Of a stretch of DNA of 64,000 nucleotides, positions 42,196-50,333 are shown one piece after another. The stretch's first letter is position 1. Each line of letters starts with the position of its first letter. The notes below the pieces were generated by a model. That model worked only from the letters and a program-made list of their open reading frames with translations, did no database searches and was not told where the DNA came from. Location: positions 1 through 64,000 of the forward strand of contig NZ_BLBG01000005.1 in assembly GCF_009687905.1 (NCBI RefSeq), in the 5' to 3' direction. The translations under genes and the position numbers were made by a program. The stretch comes from Lacticaseibacillus zhaodongensis (lineage in GTDB: Bacteria > Bacillota > Bacilli > Lactobacillales > Lactobacillaceae).

Positions 42196-44124
42196 ATGCG
42201 AACATATCAAATTTTAAAAGCATTAGCTCAATCAGATGCGTATATGCCACTCAACTATTTTGTTGATGACCTGAAAGTATCAAAGCGGACGGTTCAAAGC
42301 GAGATGGCGTTCATCAAGCAATCTGGCCGTGCGCATGGTTATCAGTTGCGGAACGCGTATGGAAAGGGATACGCCCTGGAGGTGACGGATAAGAGACTAT
42401 TTGATGCATTCTTAAAGACGTTCGATAAGGACGAAGCCGTGTTCAATGAGGAACAGTTAGTCATTGATATCCTGGACATATTATTGACCGCCGACCATGA
42501 GTACACGACCGTTGCAGAGCTTGCTAAGGCTGTAGGTTACAGCAGTGCTTTACTCTACAACAAGATGCAAACAGTCGAGAATTTCGTTGGGTCCTATGGT
42601 GTGAAGTTGGAACGCCGCAGTCATTACGGAGTCCGCCTCGTTGGTTCGGGACGAGCAATTCGGAAGTTAATGCTCGAGATTTATTTGAAGGGCAGCAGCC
42701 AGTTTAAAAAGTTGACTGATGACCGTGTTGGCTCATTTGATGAGTATGACCGGATAGCCGAAGATTGTATCCGTGAAGAACATCTCCGGATTGGCTACTA
42801 CGAATTCCAGGTGCTGATGGCTTGGCTGAGAGTTCTGGTCATCTACGCTAAGGTGTTCACGACCAGAACGAATGGCCCGGAAAACATCCTGACGATTCGC
42901 GAACACAGCGTGGGGCTAAAAAAGGTTCTTGAAGCTGTGGCTAGGAATTTTCAAATTGAACTTACTACGGATGTGGCGACAGAGTTTGATGAGCTGGTTA
43001 AGCAGTCAATTCAGAGCGAAAAAGCCGCACATTCCGTTGTTGATAAAGAACAACTGAAGGCGAAGTTGATCACGTTCTTCGATGCTGCCGATGTCAAGAA
43101 TCACACTAACTACGGACAAGATGAGAAGTTTATCAATGCGTTGACGGTCCACTTAGCGTTCTTACTCGAGCGGATTGACAAGAAGATTACGTACAAGAAC
43201 CCGCTCTTACTGGAATTATGTGTTCGTTACCCAATGGTATTTGATTTAGTACTTAAGTTTTCCAAGTTTCTTGAGAATGAGTTTGGCGTGCAAGTGTCAA
43301 ATGACGAACTGGGATTCATCGCGGTGCACTTTTTGAACCACGTTACATCAGTCGAGAATGATCAGGTGCGGCGCTATGAACGAATTGCCGTGATTTGTAC
43401 TACTGGTGGCGGCGTATCAAATTTGATTCGGACACAGATTCTTGGCATCTTTCCGCAATCAATCGTTCAGGCATTTTCTTTCTGGGAAGAGAATGACATC
43501 GCGGACTTCGACCCAGACTTAATCTTTTCAGTAGTACCACTGAAACAAGAGCCTAAGGTGCCAACGTTGTACGTTAAGGAGCTGTTAACTAACCGCGACA
43601 TTGAGAATATCAAGCAGGTACTGTTCACGGATGGCTTAGACAATGAAGAGCCCGCAAAGATTGACGTTACGGCCCATGATATCGCCTCTGACTATTTGAA
43701 CCTGATTAAGCCCGGTTTGTTCCAAGTTGTGCGAGTAGGTGATTATCAGCAGTTGATCACAGATATGGCTCAAGACATGGTTGATCAAGGCTATGGTGAT
43801 ACTGAATTCGTCCAAAATGTACAAAAACGGGAGGAGTTCATGAGCACCATTTATAACAACGGAATCGCGATGCCACATCCGATCGAGATGAAGGGCCGCT
43901 CAAGTGCGATTGCGGTCAGTATCTTGAAACCACAATTGCAGGTTGGCGAAAAGGTAGTGCGGCTGGTATTTATGGTTTGCCTTGCTAAGCGGGATTTTCA
44001 GTACTATAGCAGTATTTCCAATAGCATCTTCCAACTGATGCAAAGTGAAACAAAAGTTAGCCAAGTGTACAACGACCCTTCGTTGACTTCACTAGTTAGC
44101 ACGTTAAAGGAAATAGGAGATTAG
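42196..44124 (+). CDS. PRD-containing PTS-controlled transcription regulator (LicR/FrvR-like)
   Basis: A 642-residue regulator. In order: two N-terminal helix-turn-helix domains (SDAYMPLNYFVDDLKVSKRTVQ near 15-35, and a second near 100-125), two PRDs (about 190-400), an EIIB-like domain (ICTTGGGVSNLIR near 400-415) and a C-terminal EIIA domain of the fructose/mannitol type with the phospho-histidine in GIAMPHPIE. PTS phosphorylation would set its activity. It is the first gene of an operon with an M42 peptidase and a lactose-family PTS, the same set as E. coli frv. The start is ATG 42196, 10 bases after GGGAG. Confidence 0.9.
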   Translation: MRTYQILKALAQSDAYMPLNYFVDDLKVSKRTVQSEMAFIKQSGRAHGYQLRNAYGKGYALEVTDKRLFDAFLKTFDKDEAVFNEEQLVIDILDILLTADHEYTTVAELAKAVGYSSALLYNKMQTVENFVGSYGVKLERRSHYGVRLVGSGRAIRKLMLEIYLKGSSQFKKLTDDRVGSFDEYDRIAEDCIREEHLRIGYYEFQVLMAWLRVLVIYAKVFTTRTNGPENILTIREHSVGLKKVLEAVARNFQIELTTDVATEFDELVKQSIQSEKAAHSVVDKEQLKAKLITFFDAADVKNHTNYGQDEKFINALTVHLAFLLERIDKKITYKNPLLLELCVRYPMVFDLVLKFSKFLENEFGVQVSNDELGFIAVHFLNHVTSVENDQVRRYERIAVICTTGGGVSNLIRTQILGIFPQSIVQAFSFWEENDIADFDPDLIFSVVPLKQEPKVPTLYVKELLTNRDIENIKQVLFTDGLDNEEPAKIDVTAHDIASDYLNLIKPGLFQVVRVGDYQQLITDMAQDMVDQGYGDTEFVQNVQKREEFMSTIYNNGIAMPHPIEMKGRSSAIAVSILKPQLQVGEKVVRLVFMVCLAKRDFQYYSSISNSIFQLMQSETKVSQVYNDPSLTSLVSTLKEIGD

Positions 44125-44126
44125 CA

Positions 44127-45170
44127 ATGAGTTTTGAATTGTTGAGGAAGCTGTCGAACACGGATGGCGTTGCTTCGAATGAGCAGGACGTCCGCGCGAT
44201 CATCAAGGATGAGTTGTCAGACTACACTGATAACTTTAGTTACGACGGGATTGGTAGCTTGATTGTTACCAAGTCCGCTATCGAGAAGAATGCGCCAACG
44301 ATTATGTTTGCCGCCCATATGGATGAAGTTGGGTTCATGATTCGTTACATTTCCGATATCGGGATTGCGTACCTGCAGCCCCTAGGTGGTGTAGAGGAAC
44401 GGGCTAAGCATAGTGAAATCGTGCGGGCAACCACGAACGCGGGCAAGAAGATTGAAGGGGTCCTGAACTCAACAGAAGATGCTGCCGGCAATATCGCCGA
44501 CACTTACGTTGACTTTGGCTTCAGTTCGAAAGAAGAATTCCTAAGCTCAGGTCTGGACGTTGGCGACATGGTTGTCTTTGCATCAGATTATCGTGAGCTG
44601 ACTCCTGATGGTGTCGTTGCTGGTAAGGCGATGGATGATCGTTCTGGTTGTTATTCACTTATCCGTGCGATGCAGGCACTCAAAGATGAGGAACTTCATG
44701 TTAATGTCGTCGCCGCATTTACTGGCAGTGAGGAAGTCGGGACCCGTGGTGGCCGCTTAACTTCCCACATCGTTAATCCAGATTTGTTCTTTGCTATTGA
44801 CGTCGCGAAGAATCCAGAACTGGATCGTGGCTTTAAGAACACTCGTAAGATTGGTCACGGGCCGATGTTTGAGTTCTACGACAAGACCATGGTTCCGAAT
44901 CCCAAGTTGCTGAAGTTGGTACGGAAGATTTCCGATGCTGCTGATTTGCCATACCAGAAGGACATGTTCAAGGGCGGCGGTACTGATGCTGGGACTGCTC
45001 ATTTGGAGAATTATGGAACCGCTTCAATGGTTCTGGGTCTGCCATTACGGTACTGCCACAACCCGTACTCATTGGCTTCAAAGCGCGATCTGGAAACAAT
45101 GAGCACACTGGTTCAGACGATGGCACACAAAATCGATCGTTCCGCGATTGATGAAATCTACAATTTTTAG
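44127..45170 (+). CDS. M42 family metallo-aminopeptidase (FrvX-like)
   Basis: A 347-residue cytosolic, probably oligomeric, two-metal aminopeptidase. Metal ligands can be placed: His in FAAHMDEVG, Asp in GKAMDDRSGC, the catalytic Glu pair in FTGSEEVGTRGG and a late His in GTAHLENYG. Length is usual. It starts two bases after the regulator stop. Relatives include glutamyl aminopeptidase and FrvX, which is often misannotated as an endoglucanase. Its place between a PTS regulator and PTS genes repeats the frv arrangement. The substrate is unknown. Confidence 0.92.
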   Translation: MSFELLRKLSNTDGVASNEQDVRAIIKDELSDYTDNFSYDGIGSLIVTKSAIEKNAPTIMFAAHMDEVGFMIRYISDIGIAYLQPLGGVEERAKHSEIVRATTNAGKKIEGVLNSTEDAAGNIADTYVDFGFSSKEEFLSSGLDVGDMVVFASDYRELTPDGVVAGKAMDDRSGCYSLIRAMQALKDEELHVNVVAAFTGSEEVGTRGGRLTSHIVNPDLFFAIDVAKNPELDRGFKNTRKIGHGPMFEFYDKTMVPNPKLLKLVRKISDAADLPYQKDMFKGGGTDAGTAHLENYGTASMVLGLPLRYCHNPYSLASKRDLETMSTLVQTMAHKIDRSAIDEIYNF

Positions 45171-45184
45171 ACGGGGTGAAGAAT

Positions 45185-45508
45185 ATGGACGAATCAGAAA
45201 AGGACATCATGGGACTTATTTCGTCATCAGGCGAAAGCAGGTCAAAGGCATTTGAGGCGTTGCAGAAGGTTCGCAGTCACGATTATGATGCTGCGCACAA
45301 ACTGTTGAAGGAATCACAGGACTTGGACGTTGAAGCACATAACATTCAAACCAAGATGATTCAAAAGGAGCTCAACGAGGGAGGGGATGCTAACCCGATT
45401 ACATTGCTGATGGTGCACGCTCAAGATCACTACATGACAGCTCAGCTGTCACGGGACCTAATTGAAGAATTGATTACTATTTTCCAGGAGAGAGACAGAG
45501 AGGAGTAA
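45185..45508 (+). CDS. PTS lactose/cellobiose-family EIIA component
   Basis: A 107-residue three-helix phosphocarrier. The phospho-histidine is in LLMVHAQDHYMTA, the family signature. The ATG at 45185 is taken as start because GGGGTGAAGA lies before it; the GTG at 45176 falls inside that site. It takes phosphate from HPr and delivers it to the cysteine of EIIB. EIIB and EIIC follow at once. The sugar is not predictable; cellobiose, chitobiose and N,N-linked disaccharides are usual in the family. Confidence 0.92.
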   Translation: MDESEKDIMGLISSSGESRSKAFEALQKVRSHDYDAAHKLLKESQDLDVEAHNIQTKMIQKELNEGGDANPITLLMVHAQDHYMTAQLSRDLIEELITIFQERDREE

Positions 45509-45513
45509 TTACA

Positions 45514-45864
45514 ATGAAGATTGTCTTAGCTTGTGTCGCCGGACTATCAACGACCATGATGATGGATAGCATGAAGAAAGTTATCTCAGACAGTAAGAAG
45601 TTGGATTTGGATAACTTTCAATTGGAGGCAATTCCTGCTGAACAATTGCCATCCGAAATTGATGGTACCGATGTTGTTCTACTGGCACCGCAGATTTCTT
45701 ACAAGAAGGATTTTGTTGAATCAGTTACCAAGCCGCTCAACATTCCGTACGTGGTCATCCCAAAGGAAACTTATGGAGCAATGGATGGCGCTACAGTTGT
45801 GAAGGAGGCACTGATTGCGCAACGGAAGCAGGAACTTAAGAACCAGCAGCAAGGGGGCAAATAA
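45514..45864 (+). CDS. PTS lactose/cellobiose-family EIIB component
   Basis: A 116-residue cytosolic subunit with the active cysteine at residue 7 (LACVAGLSTTMM, a P-loop-like turn). It moves phosphate from EIIA to the incoming sugar. It starts 5 bases after the EIIA stop and ends 3 bases before EIIC, so the three are tightly coupled. The acidic-to-basic tail (RKQELKNQQQ) is longer than needed for the fold. It belongs to the frv-like operon. Confidence 0.92.
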   Translation: MKIVLACVAGLSTTMMMDSMKKVISDSKKLDLDNFQLEAIPAEQLPSEIDGTDVVLLAPQISYKKDFVESVTKPLNIPYVVIPKETYGAMDGATVVKEALIAQRKQELKNQQQGGK

Positions 45865-45867
45865 AGA

Positions 45868-47193
45868 ATGTTCGAAAAATTCCAAGCCTTCATGAATAAG
45901 TATTTCACGCCTATTGCTGATTGGATGGACGCAAATATTTATTTAAGTGCGGTCAAGAAGGCCATGGTGGCCATGACCCCACTTCTAATTATTGGTAGTT
46001 TTGCCCTGATTCCTGCCGCCATTCCCAACATGATTGGGAAAAACAACGTTATCTCTCAATGGATCATCCATTACGGCGACGTGATTACGATTCCGTCAAC
46101 CGTGGGGATGGGCATGATGGCACTGTATGTTTCGGCCGTCATTGCTTATCACTTGGCGGTATCCAAGAAACTCGACGTTCCTGGCTGTATTTCCATGGCT
46201 GTGATGAGCTTCTTAATTCTTGCCGTTAACTTCACCAAGGGCGAAGTTGTTGATGTTACCTACTTTGGGACAAAGGGCCTCTTTGTTTCCATGTTTGCCA
46301 GCATCTTTGCGGTTGAAATCTTTGGCTGGTGCAAGAAGCGTAACTTCACCATCAAGATGCCTGAATCAGTGCCTGACTTTGTTTCCAAATCTTTTGAAAT
46401 GATTCCAATTTCCATTATTACGGTTGGTGTGTTTGTTATCATTCGGGTCATTTGTGTCGACTTCCTGCACACACTACCACCAATGATCTTCACCAACCTG
46501 CTGGCACCATTAGTTGGATCCATGGACAACCCATTTGCATACACCTTCTACAAGTTCCTGCAGACGATGCTGTTCTTCTTCGGGATCCACCCAGCTGTCA
46601 TTTCACCAATTTCTTCACCAATTTCCACACAGTTCCTGGCTGAAAACATTGCGAACGCTAAGAACGGGCTTGCGCTCACTCACTTCTTCACTCCTGGTGA
46701 AGATTCAGCCTTCGGTAACTTTACGGGTACTGGTGTTACCTTTGGTTTGATTTTCTGGTACATGTTCTCCAAGGCTTCAGCACAGCGCAAGATTGGCCGT
46801 ATCGCTTTGATTCCTGCTCTGTTTGGGATTAACGAACCAATTCTGTTTGGTGCTCCAGTTGTTCTTAACCCGATGTTCTTCATCCCATTCGTTATCATTG
46901 GACCAATCACCGCTTCATTCGGTGCCTGGGCAATGAACCTTGGCTGGCTGAAAATGTCGGTATTCACGCCACCATACGTGGGTGTCTTCCTAGAAGGCTA
47001 TCTATCCACGTTTGATTGGCGCAGCTTCTTGGTAAATGGTGCGCAGATGCTATTCTCGATTCTCATTTGGTATCCATTCTGTAAGATGGCGGAACGTGAT
47101 GAACTCGCAAACGAGAAGAAACGTGCTGAGAAGAAGTCAGCAATTTCAGATGCAGATGAATCCCTGATTGATGACTTACACCTAGACTTCTAA
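45868..47193 (+). CDS. PTS lactose/cellobiose-family EIIC permease
   Basis: A 441-residue membrane permease with about ten helices and the family signature GINEPILFGAPVVLNPMFF near residue 320, which includes the conserved NEP glutamate of the sugar site. FFGIHPAVISPI is the second conserved loop. It forms the transporter with the two preceding genes. No phospho-glycosidase is linked, which is unusual for this family; peptidase and lyase genes take that place. A perfect terminator follows within 10 bases. Confidence 0.93.
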   Translation: MFEKFQAFMNKYFTPIADWMDANIYLSAVKKAMVAMTPLLIIGSFALIPAAIPNMIGKNNVISQWIIHYGDVITIPSTVGMGMMALYVSAVIAYHLAVSKKLDVPGCISMAVMSFLILAVNFTKGEVVDVTYFGTKGLFVSMFASIFAVEIFGWCKKRNFTIKMPESVPDFVSKSFEMIPISIITVGVFVIIRVICVDFLHTLPPMIFTNLLAPLVGSMDNPFAYTFYKFLQTMLFFFGIHPAVISPISSPISTQFLAENIANAKNGLALTHFFTPGEDSAFGNFTGTGVTFGLIFWYMFSKASAQRKIGRIALIPALFGINEPILFGAPVVLNPMFFIPFVIIGPITASFGAWAMNLGWLKMSVFTPPYVGVFLEGYLSTFDWRSFLVNGAQMLFSILIWYPFCKMAERDELANEKKRAEKKSAISDADESLIDDLHLDF

Positions 47194-47202
47194 ATGCTTT
47201 GC

Positions 47203-47239
47203 ATAGATTAGGCCGGGTAACCTGCCTAATCTATTTTTG
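47203..47239 (+). terminator. Internal terminator between EIIC and RDD genes
   Basis: ATAGATTAGGC (47203-47213) pairs perfectly with GCCTAATCTAT (47224-47234), followed by TTTTTG. The ribosome site of the RDD gene begins 4 bases later, so downstream genes depend on read-through or a hidden promoter. Confidence 0.88.
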
Positions 47240-47254
47240 AAAGGGGAAACAACG

Positions 47255-47881
47255 ATGGCCAAGAGAAGATTGAAAAAGCGGCAGATTGAAAAGCCGAATC
47301 AAGAGCTGTTGGCTGTGCCGAGTCAGCCAGATCACGGGAATGCCCGTGTTATCTCGGGTGTGATCGACTGGCTGCTTGGCGGCGTTGTGAGTGGATTACC
47401 AGCTGTCTTGATTTTCGCAATCTTAAGTGGCAAGAGTAAGCCAGTCACCAGTCTTTACGTGTACTTGTCTGCTGGAATCAGCCGACAGGTAACAATTTTT
47501 ACCGCGTTACTTTGCTTGTTGTTTGGACTGTTCTATTACGTCTTCGTGCCGTGGAAAATTTTTCCGGGGCAGACGGTCGGCAAGCGGATGATGCACGCCA
47601 AAATTGTGCGGCGCGATGGCAAACCCTTAACTTTCGGTTTGCTGTTGGCAAGACAGTTTGGCTTCCTAGTATTGATTGAGGGGGCCGCTACTGCCACCTC
47701 AACTTACGTGAAGGTATTCATCACTTTAGCCGCAAGGTATTACGTCGATGCATATCTGACCATGTTTTGGTTTGTACTGACACTAATTTCAATGGTATTA
47801 GTTTTTGGAAATGGAAAACATTTAGCGCTGCACGACCGCGCACTTGGAACCATGGTTGTCGTGGAGCCGAAGCATAATTAA
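47255..47881 (+). CDS. RDD family membrane protein
   Basis: A 208-residue membrane protein with about four helices. The RDD signature region includes VIDWLLGG at the first helix and PGQTVGKRMMHAKIVRRDG before the third. The N-terminus is strongly basic (KRRLKKRQIEK). The start is ATG 47255 after AAAGGGG; the TTG at 47237 overlaps that site. It is followed 15 bases on by pepQ. RDD proteins are loosely linked to ion transport; the job here is unknown. Confidence 0.85.
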   Translation: MAKRRLKKRQIEKPNQELLAVPSQPDHGNARVISGVIDWLLGGVVSGLPAVLIFAILSGKSKPVTSLYVYLSAGISRQVTIFTALLCLLFGLFYYVFVPWKIFPGQTVGKRMMHAKIVRRDGKPLTFGLLLARQFGFLVLIEGAATATSTYVKVFITLAARYYVDAYLTMFWFVLTLISMVLVFGNGKHLALHDRALGTMVVVEPKHN

Positions 47882-47896
47882 CTGGAGGCGTTTCTT

Positions 47897-48970
47897 TTGC
47901 AAACAGAACGTTTGACGACGTTACGCAACAAGATGAAGGCAAATGGACTTGATGGTTTTATCGTTAACAGCAAGCCCAACCGTTACTATCTGTCAGGTTT
48001 CACTGGCACCTATGGCCAAGTCTTAATCGCACCGGACGCACAATATGTGATTGCGGATGGCCGGTATTTTGAACAGCTGAAGACGCAGTCACCGGATTTT
48101 GAAGTTGTTGATAACCAGATGCGGATGAATTCGACGATTAACAAGCTACTTGCTGATCACAATTACCACCGGCTGGGGATTGAGGAAGACGAAATGAACG
48201 TCACTGAATACCTGGCCCTCACTGCTGGTGAGCACGGGGCTGAATTGGTACCAACGCAGGACTGGATTGAGAGCCAGCGGATGATTAAGAGCGCGGATGA
48301 AAAGAGTAAGATTGAAGCAGCGGGTAAAATCTCTGATGCCGCCTTTAAGCACATTCTGACCTACATCAAGCCGGGGATGACTGAGAAACAAGTGGCCAAC
48401 GAAATCGATAGTTGGGGTCTGGATCACGGTGCTGATGCCCGTTCATTTGAAACTATTGTTGCGTCGGGTAAGCGGTCTGCGTTGCCACACGGTCACGCGT
48501 CCAACAAGGTCATTGAAAACAACGAAATGATTATTCTCGACTTTGGCTTTGAAAAGGACCGCTACTTCTCAGACATCACGCGGACAATTGTCTTGGGTCA
48601 TGTCGACGACGAGCTGAAGCACATTTACGATGTAACTCAGGAAGCACAGCGCACTGCGATTCGGGCTTCCCATGTCGGCGTTCCACTTAAGGACTTGGAT
48701 AAAGCCGCCCGCGATTACATTAGTGATGCGGGACTTGGCGACAAGTTCTTACACGGTACTGGCCACGGCTTGGGTCTGACTGTTCACGAATACCCGCTGC
48801 TCAATCGGGACAGCACTGAGAAGTTGCAGAAACACATGACGTATACGGTTGAACCCGGCATTTACCTTGAAAATCATGGTGGCTGCCGGATTGAAGACGA
48901 TATTTGGATTAACGACGATGGTGAATCTGAGCAAATGACCCATTCACCAGAACACATGATTGAACTTTAG
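47897..48970 (+). CDS. pepQ: Xaa-Pro dipeptidase, M24 family
   Basis: A 357-residue cytosolic prolidase that frees proline from Xaa-Pro dipeptides. The creatinase-like N-terminal domain (about 1-125) is followed by the pita-bread catalytic domain with metal ligands in DFGFEKDRYFSDITRT, HGTGHGLGLTVHE, VEPGIY and GCRIEDD. The start is TTG, 8 bases after GGAGG (47884-47888), a clear case of a non-ATG start. It lies between an RDD gene and a PLP lyase gene, all 15 bases apart. Confidence 0.93.
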   Translation: MQTERLTTLRNKMKANGLDGFIVNSKPNRYYLSGFTGTYGQVLIAPDAQYVIADGRYFEQLKTQSPDFEVVDNQMRMNSTINKLLADHNYHRLGIEEDEMNVTEYLALTAGEHGAELVPTQDWIESQRMIKSADEKSKIEAAGKISDAAFKHILTYIKPGMTEKQVANEIDSWGLDHGADARSFETIVASGKRSALPHGHASNKVIENNEMIILDFGFEKDRYFSDITRTIVLGHVDDELKHIYDVTQEAQRTAIRASHVGVPLKDLDKAARDYISDAGLGDKFLHGTGHGLGLTVHEYPLLNRDSTEKLQKHMTYTVEPGIYLENHGGCRIEDDIWINDDGESEQMTHSPEHMIEL

Positions 48971-48985
48971 TGAGGGTGGTAGAGC

Positions 48986-50161
48986 ATGGAAAAAGTAGAC
49001 TTTGACACCACAGTTGATCGTTACGGGACCTACTCAACGCAGTGGGATTACGTTAAAGACCGATTCGGTGAGGCTAATCTCTTGCCATTCACAATCTCGG
49101 ATATGGATTTCAAGGCCCCACAGGGGGTAACTGATGTCCTCATTCGGGCAGCAAAAAAGGGTGTTTTTGGCTACACGCGCTGGAATAATTCCGAATTTAA
49201 AGGCGCTATCGTCAATTGGTTCAAACGGCGTTATCAAGTTAATGTTGATGCTGACGCAATCGTCTACAGCCCGAGTGTGATTTTTAGCCTTGCCAAACTG
49301 CTTGAACAGTACAGTCAGCCGGGGCAGAAAGTTCTAACCTTCAGTCCGTGCTACGACGCGTTTATCAACACAGTTAGTGCTAACAATCGACTACTGCTGC
49401 AGTTTGATGTTGATGATGGCGTTGACTGGGCAGCACTGCACCGGACCTTTGCCCAAGAGCATCCAGCCGTGTTCCTGCTTTGTAACCCGCACAACCCGCT
49501 AGGCATTGCCTGGACAGACCAGGACATGCAGAAGCTAGTTGCGCTGTGCAATGCCTACCATGTGGCCATCATCAGTGATGAGATTCACATGGACGTTGTG
49601 CGGAAGGGAACCAAAGTCCACTCATTGGCAGCGTATTTTGATCAGCTGACGGTGCAAAAGGCGGTCATTACCTCTGCCAGCAAGGCCTTCAACATTCCGG
49701 CGCTGGGTGTTTCCTACGCACTGATTCCGGATGTTTTGGACCGTGAACAGTTTCTATATAGCCTGAAGAAGAAGAACGCACTGTCATCCGTCCCGTACCT
49801 GGGAATGCTGGCAACGATTGAGTGTTATGACCATCAGGAGGACTGGTTGAATCAACTCAGTGCCTACATCGATGGCAATTACGCTTACATGCAAAAGTTC
49901 CTAGAGGATGAGCTGAACCTGAAATATCAAATTCCTGCGGCCACCTACCTAGGCTGGATTGACATCAGTCCCCTAGGAATCGACATGCGGGACTTGCAAC
50001 ACGAAATGGTTACCAAGCAGAAGGTGGCGATCATGGACGGCAGTGTTTATGGCAATGGAGGTCATAACTACCTGCGCTTCAACCTTGGTGCACCACGCAG
50101 CAAGATCGAGGACGGGTTAAATCGGCTGGCGAAGGCGGTTCACGCTTTGCAAAACAAATGA
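48986..50161 (+). CDS. patB: PatB/MalY-type PLP-dependent aminotransferase / C-S lyase
   Basis: A 391-residue fold-type I PLP enzyme. The cofactor lysine is in SASKAFNIPALG, with CNPHNPLG and SDEIHMD before it; length fits MalY/PatB cystathionine beta-lyases, which split C-S bonds of cystathionine or cysteine conjugates to pyruvate, ammonia and a thiol. AGGGTGG precedes the ATG, 15 bases after pepQ. Adjacent peptidases could supply the amino acid conjugate. It could also act mainly as an aminotransferase. Confidence 0.88.
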   Translation: MEKVDFDTTVDRYGTYSTQWDYVKDRFGEANLLPFTISDMDFKAPQGVTDVLIRAAKKGVFGYTRWNNSEFKGAIVNWFKRRYQVNVDADAIVYSPSVIFSLAKLLEQYSQPGQKVLTFSPCYDAFINTVSANNRLLLQFDVDDGVDWAALHRTFAQEHPAVFLLCNPHNPLGIAWTDQDMQKLVALCNAYHVAIISDEIHMDVVRKGTKVHSLAAYFDQLTVQKAVITSASKAFNIPALGVSYALIPDVLDREQFLYSLKKKNALSSVPYLGMLATIECYDHQEDWLNQLSAYIDGNYAYMQKFLEDELNLKYQIPAATYLGWIDISPLGIDMRDLQHEMVTKQKVAIMDGSVYGNGGHNYLRFNLGAPRSKIEDGLNRLAKAVHALQNK

Positions 50162-50253
50162 TTCTAAATCCATGCGAGCTATCCAGCATGCAGTGTCCAC
50201 TAGGATTGTGTGTGGAACTCGATGTATGACTATATATATTTTAGTTCACGAAA

Positions 50254-50286
50254 ACAGAGCCCCCAATTTTGGAGGCTCTGCTTTTG
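50254..50286. terminator. Bidirectional terminator
   Basis: CAGAGCC.CC and GG.GGCTCTG pair around AATTTT, with CTTTTG on the plus side and TTTTCG on the minus side. It serves the convergent patB and oppA-type genes. Confidence 0.85.
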
Positions 50287-50333
50287 ATTATGCTGGTCAC
50301 GATGACTTTCACATCGATTTCTGTGGAGACGAT

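Noticed and set aside
47237-47254. Upstream TTG as start of the RDD protein
   Set aside because: The ribosome binding site lies inside the extra codons, so the ATG at 47255 is the real start.
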